From Adiantum capillus-veneris (taxonomy: Eukaryota > Streptophyta > Polypodiopsida > Polypodiales > Pteridaceae): a DNA stretch of 64,000 bases. The stretch covers positions 11,676,648 through 11,740,647 of the forward strand of contig CM043969.1 of assembly GCA_014529385.2 (NCBI GenBank), in the 5' to 3' direction. The notes under the pieces were generated by a model that saw only the letters and a program-made list of their open reading frames with translations, ran no database searches and was not told the DNA's origin. Shown piece after piece: positions 23,718-32,368 of the stretch. Position 1 is the stretch's first letter, and each line of letters begins with the position of its first letter. Position numbers and translations under genes: made by a program.

Positions 23718-24084
23718 AACTCTTTCATGTGTTGGTCGCCCTTCTCTTGTTTTGCTTTGTTCTCGCGATCAAATTCTGCCTGTCTTACTTTGGTTTCCAA
23801 GTCGTACCTACGCTCTATGGCTGCCACGCTTTCTTTGTAGTCACGATCTATGGATGCCATTGTTTCTTCGTAGGACTTTCTTTCTGCTTCTCTTTCTTCG
23901 CGTTCTAACTTTCTTTCCATAAACAACTGCCTCAACTCTTCAAAGGAGTTAGTGCAATCCTTGGCGTAGATGGGGAAGGGGGAGGGTCGGAAAAACCTCT
24001 TGGTGGGAAAAATTCTTCTTCACCTCTCTCATGCTCATCACCTCCAAGTGAAGTATCCATTCCGCTTCGAGTGATGACCATCCA
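23654..24084 (-). pseudogene. Gag-like N-terminal coiled-coil ORF (copy 1)
   Basis: Minus-strand translation starts at about 24084 with MVITRSGMDTSLGG, an opening reminiscent of gypsy Gag proteins (my recollection of the family). It goes through an acidic and proline-rich part into a charged coiled-coil (REEREAERKSYEETMASIDR, then ETKVRQAEFDRENKAKQEKG), ending RKRRLS. A single-base deletion near 23944 (tttgaagag versus tttggaggag in the other copy) breaks the frame in this copy only. Conversely, the other copy has its own single-base deletion nearby (27130 region). The 3' end overlaps the next frame at the T7 run 23703-23709. Confidence 0.55.
23702..23708 (-). promoter_or_regulatory. Candidate -1 ribosomal frameshift heptamer T_TTT_TTA
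   Basis: On the minus strand the coiled-coil frame reads CGA CTT TTT TTA, so the slippery heptamer T TTT TTA is in the correct register. The -1 frame opens straight into the next ORF. A short stem (GTGCA...TGCAC, 23699-23695 with 23685-23681) starts three bases downstream, and GAGACT-CTCTT-AGTCTC lies farther on. The same arrangement is at 26931-26937. The simple alternative is an old single-base indel inherited by both copies. Confidence 0.35.
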
Positions 24085-24106
24085 CTAAAGTTGTGGGTTC
24101 TTGTGG

Positions 24107-24208
24107 TCTTGGGTTCTTAAGTTCACGAGGAACTTGGGTTCTTAAGTTCACAAGGAACTTGGGTTCTTAAGTTCACGAGGAACTTGGGTTCTTGAGGTTC
24201 TTGAGGGT
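24107..24208 (+). repeat. 25-bp minisatellite, four units
   Basis: Unit aacttgggttcttaagttcacgagg is repeated with few changes, between the PBS and gag-like start of the minus-strand element (its leader). Confidence 0.85.
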
Positions 24209-24555
24209 CTTCTTTCGCTTGCAATCTGTGTTTGAGAAGGATCTTCTCTTCACGCGAGTTCTACTCTTTTCCGCGGGCGCACCCCTTGGCGGCCTTGCGC
24301 TCACACCAAGGTTGCTTTTTCCCACCTCACGTCGATTGGCCGGCCGTTAAGTGCACGGTACGCTCTCAATGAGTGAAAAGAGACACAAGGGGAGGCTGGA
24401 CAAGCCCTTCTTTCCTAGGATTCCTGTCACTCTTTAAAAAGACGATTAGGAATCGACATGCCCAAGTGAACTCGGGTTCGTGCGACCGCAACAAGCAAAA
24501 AAAATTCTTATGATTCTTGTGGTTCTTTCCTTGAGTGATATAGAGCACTGCCAAA

Positions 24556-24567
24556 GCTCTGATACCA
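24556..24567 (-). promoter_or_regulatory. Primer-binding site, initiator tRNA-Met type
   Basis: GCTCTGATACCA on the plus strand is TGGTATCAGAGC on the minus strand, the classical plant initiator tRNA-Met binding site. It lies one base after the minus-strand end of LTR copy 2. With the purine tract at 22600 it defines a minus-strand element from 25822 down to 21356. Confidence 0.85.
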
Positions 24568-24568
24568 A

Positions 24569-25822
24569 TGTTAGGTGCAGCAGAATGAATGTTTGAACTT
24601 TGCTCAAGACGAGTGCTCCGAACTGTGCTCAAGGTTCCTTTTACTTACGGAAGGGAGAGCCTTCCGTTCCTTTAGTGAAAGAGTGCAATGGACACAAACG
24701 AAGTGAATGTACACAGTGAATGGAAGTGCATGAGACTGAGAGATAGAGAAGAGAATACGACACCAGAGATGTTGTAAAACCCTCCTCCGAAGGCCCCACT
24801 CTCTATGGCGAGAGCTGTCTACTATTGATTGCATAAATCTCTACAATGATTGGACTTGCTGACGATGTCGACGACGATGAGGAGGACAACGAGACGGGCT
24901 GAACTCTGGAAACTCTAATGGCTAAAATCTGCAAATCTTCTACTTGCTGAATTTTGACTCTATGTCGGTGACGATGTCGATGACGATGATACGACGACGA
25001 CGCGCTGAAAACGCAGATGCTGAAACCTGCGTTTTTCGGTCTAAATCCGTAAACCTTGCGGAATCTGGTCATGCGGCAAGGATCTGTTGTGGGAAGGTGA
25101 GGTCTGCGAGGTTCTGGACTTCTTTTGCGATCTCTAACTGCTGAAATATGAAAACGCTGGTCTACGGGCTGACTCTGTCGCGAAGATCTGCAAAAACACT
25201 GAGGTTGATTTGCACACCAAAAACGCTAGGGCTGAAAACTGACCTTGCGGAGAAATTTGCTAACTCTAGGAAATTTGTTGTGTTTGCTATAGGAATCTGC
25301 TAACGCTAGGGCTGATATGCTGTCTATTGTTGCTGGGAATCCGCAAGTGCAAAAACGCTGGTTGATCTAGTGTTAAAAACGCTAGGTACTGGATCTACTC
25401 CAAAAATGCTAGGTCTCTTCGGGGGTTCTGCTGAGAAGTTGCCTGTTGAGCGTGTACTCCTACTGCCTCGTCTGCCAATTAGTGTTAGTCTAGGTTTGCT
25501 TATATACAAACTTACTCAATTTGCCCTACCTACTTTCCAACAAAAGTCACTTTAATTAATAAGTGAAAAATATCAAAAAATAAAGAAAATAGGTTAAATG
25601 CAATGGAAAATTTCCCTGATGGATTCTGATGGGAATACTTATGATCATGTTGTGTGCAACCAGAGGATATGCATCTACACTAAGTGACAGGTCATGCACG
25701 GTCTGCGAACAGACTCACAAAAGTGCAAGAACACTTCTAAATCTAGAGTGACTGGACTGACTGAACCCTTGTCGTGTTGTAGCTTGTCCACGGACACATA
25801 GGGTTGGATGTGTCACGTGACA
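24569..25822 (-). mobile_element. LTR copy 2, shared by two internal regions
   Basis: On the minus strand it runs TGTCACGTGACACATCC...CTGCACCTAACA. It has a PBS immediately downstream (24556) and a purine tract immediately upstream (25823-25839). It therefore serves as 5' LTR for the internal region to its left and 3' LTR for the internal fragment to its right. This LTR-internal-LTR-internal pattern is best explained by unequal recombination between element copies. Confidence 0.85.
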
Positions 25823-26352
25823 TCCTCTCCTTTTCAAAGTAAGGTACTGGTACCGAACTGTATGGCGTTGAGGGAGATCGCCAACAGGGTCTAAAATCCT
25901 GGAAGGGACTCTTCGCCGGCCCACTCTGACGTGTGGGTCGTGCGGTACTTCAACTTCATAAAGGTCTGCAATGCCTTCTTCTTTGGCCCGCGTCGAAAGA
26001 GACACAAAGTCTTGTGTGGCTCCTTCAGTGCTTCATCTTCGTCTATAGTCATGCTTCTTTCTTCTTCAAGAATCTCCATGGCTGAAAATTCCCAAAACCA
26101 CTTCCAACACAAAAACATGAACATACTCATTCCATGTAAAGTGAATGAAAAAAATCTCGTCTTCCTCAAAGGCTGTGCATGCAATATAGATGAATAAATA
26201 GACGGAATGCCAAACGGTTCACCACATACACGCAAACAATGAGATCGAATCTTGTCTTTCTGATCTAAATCAATCAACTGTGGCAATTCACAATGGAAAT
26301 GCCCATGCTTGGTGCTCATACTTTCATGTGCTCTTTCTACAATTGTGTCGTG

Positions 26353-26946
26353 TCAAGGAAGAGACATGGAATGTGACTTCCTTACATACTTACTTTTCAG
26401 CTTTTCATGAACAATCCGCATACATTCGTGCTCATTCATGAGTGAAACATGCTCAACGTACAATATGTCATGCCTAGGAAAAGGGATCACATAAAGACGC
26501 TGACAAAAATACAGGAAACGATCACGAATGAAACACTCGTACAATGCGTGCGTACTAATCATGCGAACATATAATACTTCCTGTGTGGGTTCTCTGGACC
26601 TAGGCTCGAGAGACAAGATCGGTTCTTCATGAGGGGGTTCTTTGGACCTAGGTTTGAGAGCCAAGATCGGGTCTTCGCGATTGATCGTCTCTGCAATGAG
26701 GTTAGCTTCACTAGGAAAAGTATCAACTAACACATCATCCTTCTTCTGAACAATCACATCTTCTTCATGCAACTCATCATGCTTGTGAGAAATCACATCT
26801 TGATCATGCAAATCATCATGCTTGTCAGTGTCATCCAAATCATCATGCAAATCTTGTGTGTCATGCTTGGGAGAAGAAGAGACTAAGAGAGTCTCCTTTT
26901 CCTGATTTTGTGCAAACTGCGCCTGCACAATAAAAAAAGTCGCCAC
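26353..26946 (-). CDS. Acidic/histidine-rich ORF of non-autonomous element (copy 2)
   Basis: This 197-codon minus-strand frame is almost identical to the frame at 23046-23717, and ends earlier through a substitution or stop near SMSLP. Features: repeats of DDLDDTDKHDD type, a paired EPILxLxPRSxEP motif, and the conserved RDRFLYFCQRLYVIPFPRHD segment. The upstream overlap with the coiled-coil frame again contains the T7 heptamer. Function is unrecognised. Confidence 0.45.
   Translation of the reverse strand: MATFFIVQAQFAQNQEKETLLVSSSPKHDTQDLHDDLDDTDKHDDLHDQDVISHKHDELHEEDVIVQKKDDVLVDTFPSEANLIAETINREDPILALKPRSKEPPHEEPILSLEPRSREPTQEVLYVRMISTHALYECFIRDRFLYFCQRLYVIPFPRHDILYVEHVSLMNEHECMRIVHEKLKSKYVRKSHSMSLP
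26931..26937 (-). promoter_or_regulatory. Candidate -1 frameshift heptamer, second copy
   Basis: It has the same register as 23702-23708: CTT TTT TTA on the minus strand, followed by the same GTGCA/TGCAC stem. The codon after it differs (TTG here, TCG there), so the site is kept while a neighbouring base has changed. Confidence 0.35.
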
Positions 26947-27208
26947 AACTCTTTCATGTGTTGGTCGCCCTTCTCTTGTCTTGCTTTCTTCTCGCGATCA
27001 AATTCTGCTTGTCTTACTTTGGTTTCCAAGTCGTACTTACGCTCTATGACTGCCACGCTTTCTTCGTAGTCACGATCTATGGATGCCATTGTTTCTTCGT
27101 AGGACTTTCTTTCTGCTTCTCTTTCTTCGCGTCTAACTCTCTTTCCATAAACAACTGCCTCAACTCCTCCAAAGGAGTTAGTGCAATCCTTGGTGTAGCA
27201 GGGCACAG

Positions 27209-27757
27209 TGTCACTTCACAGGACAGACAGTTGGACAGTTGGTTACACTTGGTCTAGTTCACACTGGACGGACCCTCTGGTCTCGGGAGTGACACGTGGC
27301 AGGGTACCTACCGACGGTGGTCTAGTGGACCTCGTGGCCAGGTCACCACATGGCTGACATTTATGAGCCATTGGTGGCTCTTTATGGTGATATATATGAG
27401 TAGTAGCGTTTGGTAGGATTATGTGGTACGTAGTCGTCTAGAGTGGGTCTTTACATAGAGCACGTCTTCACCATCCTGGCACATCTGAGCCTCGACACCC
27501 CCATTGTACCTGTGAGTCCTGGGCTGGAGTTGAGTGTGCTGCCATGCCAAAGTCTGTATCAGTCTTTGAGATAGTCGCGTCATATGTTCTGGTCTGCTGT
27601 TGTGTCTTTGTGAGCTCTGTTGACGTCTATTGTTTCCTTTCTGTTCAGTCTGTGTGAGGGAGATTCAGTCTGTTTGGGTGAGATTGTCACGCACATTACA
27701 CTGAGGACCACCCATTGTAGGGAGCACGACACATTATCCTCGCTATATGTGCTCTCA
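27209..27757 (+). mobile_element. Putative 5' LTR of a gypsy gag-protease element
   Basis: It begins TGTCACTTCACAGG exactly where the minus-strand element is cut off and ends TCTCA, followed by TTT and a PBS-like site. A TATA-like stretch (gatatatatgag) lies at about 27389. The second LTR was not found, so the boundaries rest on the junction and the PBS. Confidence 0.5.
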
Positions 27758-27760
27758 TTT

Positions 27761-27779
27761 TGGCGATCATGGTGGGACC
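27761..27779 (+). promoter_or_regulatory. Primer-binding-like site
   Basis: TGGCGATCATGGTGGGACC resembles the TGGCGCCGTTGCCGGGGACC family of plant gypsy primer sites, with several mismatches. Its position between the LTR-like block and gag supports it. Confidence 0.4.
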
Positions 27780-27889
27780 TCAACTGAAATCTCACTCTGT
27801 GAGGTGCAAATCTTGAAGCTAGTTGGGTCTATCTAGCTTCGCCTGCCTTGCCTAGCTTCATCGACCTTGCCTTGCACTGTTCTCCTCTC

Positions 27890-28180
27890 GCCTGGTCCAA
27901 CTGGTCTAGTCCTCTCTCGCCCTAGTCATATCTCACCCTGGTCCAACCTGCCGTCGTCTCTGGTCTAGACCTCCTCGACCCTGGTCTAGTCCTCCTCGTC
28001 CCTGGTCCAACCTGCCCTCGTCTCTGGTCTAGACCTCCTCGACCCTGGTCTAGTCCTCCTCGTCCTTGGTCCAGCTTGGTCTAGTCACTTGCCTGGTCTA
28101 TACCCTGGTCTAGTTCTCCTCGTCCCTAGTCTAGGCCAATCTAGTCACCTGCCTGGTCTAGTAGAGTCTAGACCAATCTT
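27890..28180 (+). repeat. CTGGTCTAG minisatellite
   Basis: A short unit built on ccctggtctagtcctcctcg is repeated about ten times. A 64-bp higher-order unit beginning gtctctggtctagacctcct is present twice in tandem at about 27957-28020 and 28021-28084. It lies in the leader of the gypsy element. Confidence 0.85.
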
Positions 28181-28472
28181 CAGCTAGTTCAAGGTTTTCT
28201 TGCCCAAAGCTTGGTTGGTTTGGTGGTCGCTGCATGACTCATACAAGGCGGTCAGTCGAGCGTCAAAGCGCACTCCTGAGTCCTCTGAAGTACTACAACA
28301 AAAGACGACCCTTGGACTTCTCAGAAGTCCATCAACCTCATCACCCATACCTCCACATACGACATCATCCATTCCTCCCTCCGGTTCCATATCTTCCAGA
28401 TCACCTTCTCCAGTGAAGCTCTCTCCTATTTTGCTATAGCAGGCTACCGAGCAACAGGCTCAGCAAGGGGCC

Positions 28473-29099
28473 ATGGAGCCATTGGCTAGCGTTTTGGCTA
28501 AGGTAAACATCAAGTTCCCTACATTCAAAGGTCTCTCTTCAGAAGATGCTGACGACCATGCAAGGAGGTTTGTATCTCTTTGTAGGGGTCGTCGTCTTAA
28601 CAGGGAAGATGCTTATTTGGTACTCTTTCCATCCACCTTGGATGGCTTAGCAGACAAATGGTACAGCCAGTTTGCACAGAACCATTTTGCAACCTGGGCA
28701 GTCTTAAGGCAACAATCCTATGCAGCTTTCAGGCCCTGTTACTACCAGGAGAAGGTGTTGGATGAGTTAGCCAACCTGGTGCTCCAGCTAGAGGAGACTT
28801 TTGCAGAACTTATGACGAAAACCAAGTCTCTGGTTGCCAAGCTTCCCCAGCAACCAGGTGAATTTATGGTTAAGAAGTGGGTAGAGAAGGCGCTTCCCAA
28901 AAGTTCTCAGCAAAAACTACGAGAGAATCTCCGACCCGACGCCACTCTGGAGGAGTTCATCACAGCTGCTACGAGGATAGAGGGGGTTAGGAAGCTGTTC
29001 ACCAACCCCCCTCACATAGAGACCCCCTCTGTGTTTTTGGAAAGTCCTTCTGATCCTTTAACTTCTTTACGCACGGAACTGGAAGCCCTAAAGTTATAG
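28473..29099 (+). CDS. Gypsy Gag (capsid region), largely intact
   Basis: An open frame of 208 codons starts MEPLASVLAKVNIKFPTFKG, chosen because it is the first ATG after the leader. It has the retrotransposon Gag layout: KWYSQF near residue 62, then WAVLRQQSYAAFRPCYYQEK near residues 75-95, then a helical ELANLVLQLEETFAELMTKTK, and FMVKKWVEKALPKSSQQKLRENL near residues 130-150. Gag forms the virus-like particle shell around element RNA. The frame ends at TAG after LEALKL, and coding resumes in broken frames with zinc knuckles, so the natural Gag was longer. Codon use and protein character fit neighbouring element sequence, with no sign of a host gene. Confidence 0.75.
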   Translation: MEPLASVLAKVNIKFPTFKGLSSEDADDHARRFVSLCRGRRLNREDAYLVLFPSTLDGLADKWYSQFAQNHFATWAVLRQQSYAAFRPCYYQEKVLDELANLVLQLEETFAELMTKTKSLVAKLPQQPGEFMVKKWVEKALPKSSQQKLRENLRPDATLEEFITAATRIEGVRKLFTNPPHIETPSVFLESPSDPLTSLRTELEALKL

Positions 29100-29868
29100 T
29101 GAGCTCTTCAAGAGGAGAGGTCCTTCTCTCTTAGACAAGAGAAGCCTCCACATCATGAGTCATTGGAACAAATTAAGCGCGATCTAGAAGAGCTCAAGTG
29201 TCAGCAAGAGACTAAGGCTACGGTTTGGTGTAGCTTATGCCGCTCTCCAGGGCACCCGCCACAAGAATTCCCCCTTCGGGTTTACTGCCACTTTTGTTAA
29301 AAATCTGGACATGAGGACAAGGATTGTTACTACCTCAAGGGATTGCGACAAATACAACAAAGTCTTAGTCCTTCTCTTCAGTAAGGGCCAACACCTGCAT
29401 CCAACATGGTTTCTCCCTGTGGCCATCCACACCATATGCCACCTTTGCTGATAGCCCCTTCTATGCAAGGTATGCAGAGCACTTTTCCCTCTCAGAGCTT
29501 TTATCATACCCATGCTCCCTCATCACCTCAAAGCTTCTATGCCTCCACCTCCAACTCCATGGAGCAAGGACCACCTCGTCCTTCGAATCATCCATTGAAT
29601 CGGCCCATTTTGTGCTACAGATGCGGAGAATATGGTCATTACCAAAGCAAATTCCCTCTGCCTGAAGGGTCCCCTCCCTGACGTCATTGCCCTGATATGC
29701 AGGATCACTACAGTAAGGATTGCCCTAACATTCGGGCATCCACGGCTTCGAACCCAAGTCAAAGCCACACTGAGTTTGCCTTTCCCAAGATCAATTTGAT
29801 AGCAGTTAGCACTATTTCTCAGCCGCCCCCTTCTACCCACGTGGTTACCCTAAAAATAAGCCGCTGTA
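29100..29868 (+). pseudogene. Gag C-terminal region with three CCHC knuckles
   Basis: Broken frames contain CHFC-KSGHEDKDC near 29286-29327 (a TAA stands at one position), CYRCGEYGHYQSKF near 29610-29650 (the last Cys is lost) and CPDMQDHYSKDC near 29690-29728. Between them is a proline-, serine- and methionine-rich linker (HHMPPLLIAPSMQGMQ). Three nucleic-acid-binding knuckles in a row are unusual but also occur in the other gypsy element here (35.6-36.0 kb), suggesting related lineages. Confidence 0.65.
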
Positions 29869-29869
29869 G

Positions 29870-31213
29870 TTGGTAGAGGAGCCATCGGGCGTCCTCACCC
29901 GGGCCCAGAGAACCGCTCTCGGTCTTAGCATTCCAACAAGTTCAACTCCCGCACACAGTCTCACACTAATGGATACCCTGACTGCAGCTGTTAACAAGCC
30001 ATCCCCCAGTGCCATGAAAGAATCCAAATCCTTGCTCTCCGATATTGATGAAGCTTTCTTGGAAGTAGTTTCCGATCTACAAAAGATCAAGGTACTCGAG
30101 AAACCAATGGTAGAACAGGAAAAGATTACAGCAGAGACAGTCTTGAAGAACACCTTCCAACAAGTGTCCCTCTATGACATTTTGCGACTAGATGAGAGTT
30201 TTAAAAGTGACACCCTTGCTGTTATTCAGTCACTTTACCCCGGAGAAAGTCCTAGTGGCGGGCACCTCCCAGTGCGACCATCAGAGTCCTATATGATATC
30301 CAATCCTGCTGATCCCCTCACTGATTATAGAAGCCCTCGCCTAACGGTGTTCGTCTTGGGGCAGCAATTTTCAGGAGTAATTGTGGATGGTGGATCTGAC
30401 ATCAATATGATGCCTGAGTTCACTATGATGGCTTTAGGCCTGCAGCCTACTCAACCTGCCCCCTTCACAGTAACATTGGCCGACCAGAGGACAGTATACC
30501 CTGTGTGCATAGTGAAAAAAGTGCCTCTGCAGGTACAAGATTTCACTTTTAGTTTGGATTTTGTTGTGATTCATCTTCCACAGGTGGAGGGAGGATTTCC
30601 CTTGCTCATCGGAAGACCATGGCTGCGACAGACTAAAGCACTTCATGATTGGGGAAACGATGCCATGTGGATACATACTCCTGGCTCCCCGATGCAACCA
30701 ATTCGCCTAGAAGGAGGCATGGATCCCGTCGTGCATCATAGTTCTTTGTCAATGGAAACCAACCCTGAACAAGAACAACCTACTACACCTGAAGGGTCTG
30801 ATGAGGAGGATTTTTTAAAGTGGTTGGATGCTACTAAATCTATGCCTTGTTATGGAGTCTCTATTCACTCTTTGCCGGAAGGTACACCCTCTTCCAATGT
30901 TTCCTTGGTGGACGCCTTTGAATTGGGTACGCCTATGAAGATTCATAGAAGCGGGAAGAAATTACGGCTACAAGAGTTCACCCCTCTTCAAACATCAGTG
31001 GTGTCTACTTCTACGACCAGAACAGAGCTCTCCTCTGGGTCTGGCGAACTCCCTTCACAGAGCTCGGCCTGCTTAAAGAATTCCCTCCTCTTGATAGTTG
31101 TCTTGCTCATGTCCTCTTGCTCTCCATCAAGTACCACGCTCTGTAGCAAATCAACTTTCAGCTCTTGCTCTCCATCAACTGCCTCGCTGTGTAGCCTATC
31201 AATTTTCAATTAG
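29870..31213 (+). CDS. Gypsy protease-region ORF, retropepsin with D-G-G motif
   Basis: An open frame of 447 codons. Its N-terminal 140 residues are a Ser/Lys-rich linker (RAQRTALGLSIPTSS; DIDEAFLEVVSDLQK). A retropepsin-like domain follows at about residues 155-270: SPRLTVFVLGQQFSGVIVDG, then GSDINMMPE, FTVTLADQRTVYPV, and the closing FPLLIGRPWLRQ with ALHDWGNDAMWI. The catalytic triplet reads D-G-G where D-S/T-G is usual. After about residue 370 the protein becomes Ser/Thr/Cys-rich (SCSPSSTTLCSKS) and stops where C-rich DNA begins. No reverse transcriptase follows, so this is a Gag-protease type element or one truncated before pol. A protease would mature Gag in particles. Confidence 0.7.
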   Translation: MVEEPSGVLTRAQRTALGLSIPTSSTPAHSLTLMDTLTAAVNKPSPSAMKESKSLLSDIDEAFLEVVSDLQKIKVLEKPMVEQEKITAETVLKNTFQQVSLYDILRLDESFKSDTLAVIQSLYPGESPSGGHLPVRPSESYMISNPADPLTDYRSPRLTVFVLGQQFSGVIVDGGSDINMMPEFTMMALGLQPTQPAPFTVTLADQRTVYPVCIVKKVPLQVQDFTFSLDFVVIHLPQVEGGFPLLIGRPWLRQTKALHDWGNDAMWIHTPGSPMQPIRLEGGMDPVVHHSSLSMETNPEQEQPTTPEGSDEEDFLKWLDATKSMPCYGVSIHSLPEGTPSSNVSLVDAFELGTPMKIHRSGKKLRLQEFTPLQTSVVSTSTTRTELSSGSGELPSQSSACLKNSLLLIVVLLMSSCSPSSTTLCSKSTFSSCSPSTASLCSLSIFN

Positions 31214-32061
31214 TCCTACATTTTTTCCCCTCGCCCTCGCCCTAGTCCCTCCCCCTCACCCTCTCGCCCCTACCCACCCCCTCACTCCCCCACGCCCCTA
31301 CCCACCCCCTCGCTTCCTCTCGACCCTACCCTCCCTTGCCCAACTCCTCACCTTCCCTTTGCCCCTACCCACCCCCTCTCGCCCTCTCGCCCCTACCCTC
31401 CCCCTCTCACCCCTATCCCCTCACCCCTAGCCCTAACCCTCACCTTCCCTAGCCCCTCACCCATCCCCGTTCCCTCACCCCTAGCCCTAACCCTACCCTT
31501 CCCCCTCGCCCTCGCCCTTGCCTCCCCTTGTCCCCTATTCCCTCGACCCTCGCCCCTCGCCCCTCGCCCCATGCCCCTAGTCCCTAGCCCCTCGCCCCTA
31601 GGCCCTAGCCCCTAGCCCATAGTCCCCTATCCCCTCACCCCTAGCCCCTAGTCCCTAGTCCCTCGCCCCTAGCCCCTAGTCCCTAGTTCCTAGTCCCTCG
31701 TCCCTAGCCCCTAGTCCCTAGTCCCTCACCCCTAGCCCCTAGTCCCTAGTCCCTATCCCCTATCCCCTAGTCCCTCGCCCCTAGCCCTAACCCTACCCTT
31801 CCCCCTCGCCCTCGCCCTTGCCTCCCCTTGTCCCGTATTCCATCGCCTCTCGCCCCTACCCTCTCTTGCCCTCGCCCCTACCCACCCCCTCTCTTACCCT
31901 CTCGCCCCTACCCTCCTGCCCACCCCCTCTCGCTCCTACCTAGCCCCCCCTCGCCCCTACCCACCCCCTCCCTTCCACTTACCCCTATCTAGCCCTCCCC
32001 ACCCCTCTCAGCCTCAGCTAGTTTTTAACCCCCACCTCTCAAGTCCCCCCCCCCCCCCCCC
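31214..32061 (+). repeat. C-rich degenerate satellite, CCCTA/CCCTCG words
   Basis: About 850 bp is made almost only of words such as ccctcgcc, cccctagt, ccctagtc, ccctaccc and ctaaccct, ending in C17 (32045-32061). The other strand is correspondingly G-rich. A block starting ctagccctaaccctaccctt is duplicated at about 31471-31541 and 31782-31842. It begins at the end of the protease frame. Some words resemble plant telomere repeat variants (ccctaa), but there is no regular CCCTAAA array. Confidence 0.9.
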
Positions 32062-32368
32062 GCATGATCAACTGGCTCTCAAGATTTCACTTGGCTGCCA
32101 TCCTGTTTTGCTGTGAGGGCTTTTTCGTTCTGCAATCATGATGGATCTTAACCCGATTTGTAGTGTTACTCGGGCTTATGGTCATAGCTCTTTTCGAAAA
32201 GAGTGTTGTTGCAAAAAGTGTGGCAAGGTTAATCTGCAACCAAGTCATTTTCCCATCACTATGGTTAGGGAAGATAAAGATGCGCTGGAATCAAACTGAG
32301 CTTATCTCTTTGCTATAGAGCCTCATCTTTTTCCAATTGGGATTCTTAGGTTATGCAATCATACATAC
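32062..32368. other. Short unassigned stretch
   Basis: No gene is seen. The word ggttatgcaa occurs at 32349 and again at 32371 at the start of the next LTR copy. Confidence 0.4.

Larger units (their letters stand above)
25823..27208 (-). mobile_element. Truncated second internal region of the tandem element
   Basis: This is nearly identical to 22600-23950: the purine tract, the chromodomain-like tail (25891-26319), the Asp/His-rich ORF (26353-26946) and the coiled-coil ORF (26883-27206). It ends abruptly at about 27200-27208, where a plus-strand gypsy LTR begins, so the gag start, PBS and second LTR of this copy are missing. The tail frame reads through in this copy from MSTKHGHFHCELPQ to EESLPGF, better than in copy 1. 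Confidence 0.8.

Noticed and set aside
31098..31430. Proline/leucine-rich plus-strand frame over the C-rich block
   Set aside because: It is the translation of the CCCT repeat and crosses from element sequence into satellite-like DNA.
31214..32061. A true interstitial telomere array
   Set aside because: There is no regular CCCTAAA spacing. The words are mixed CCCTCG, CCCCTAGT and CCCTACC.
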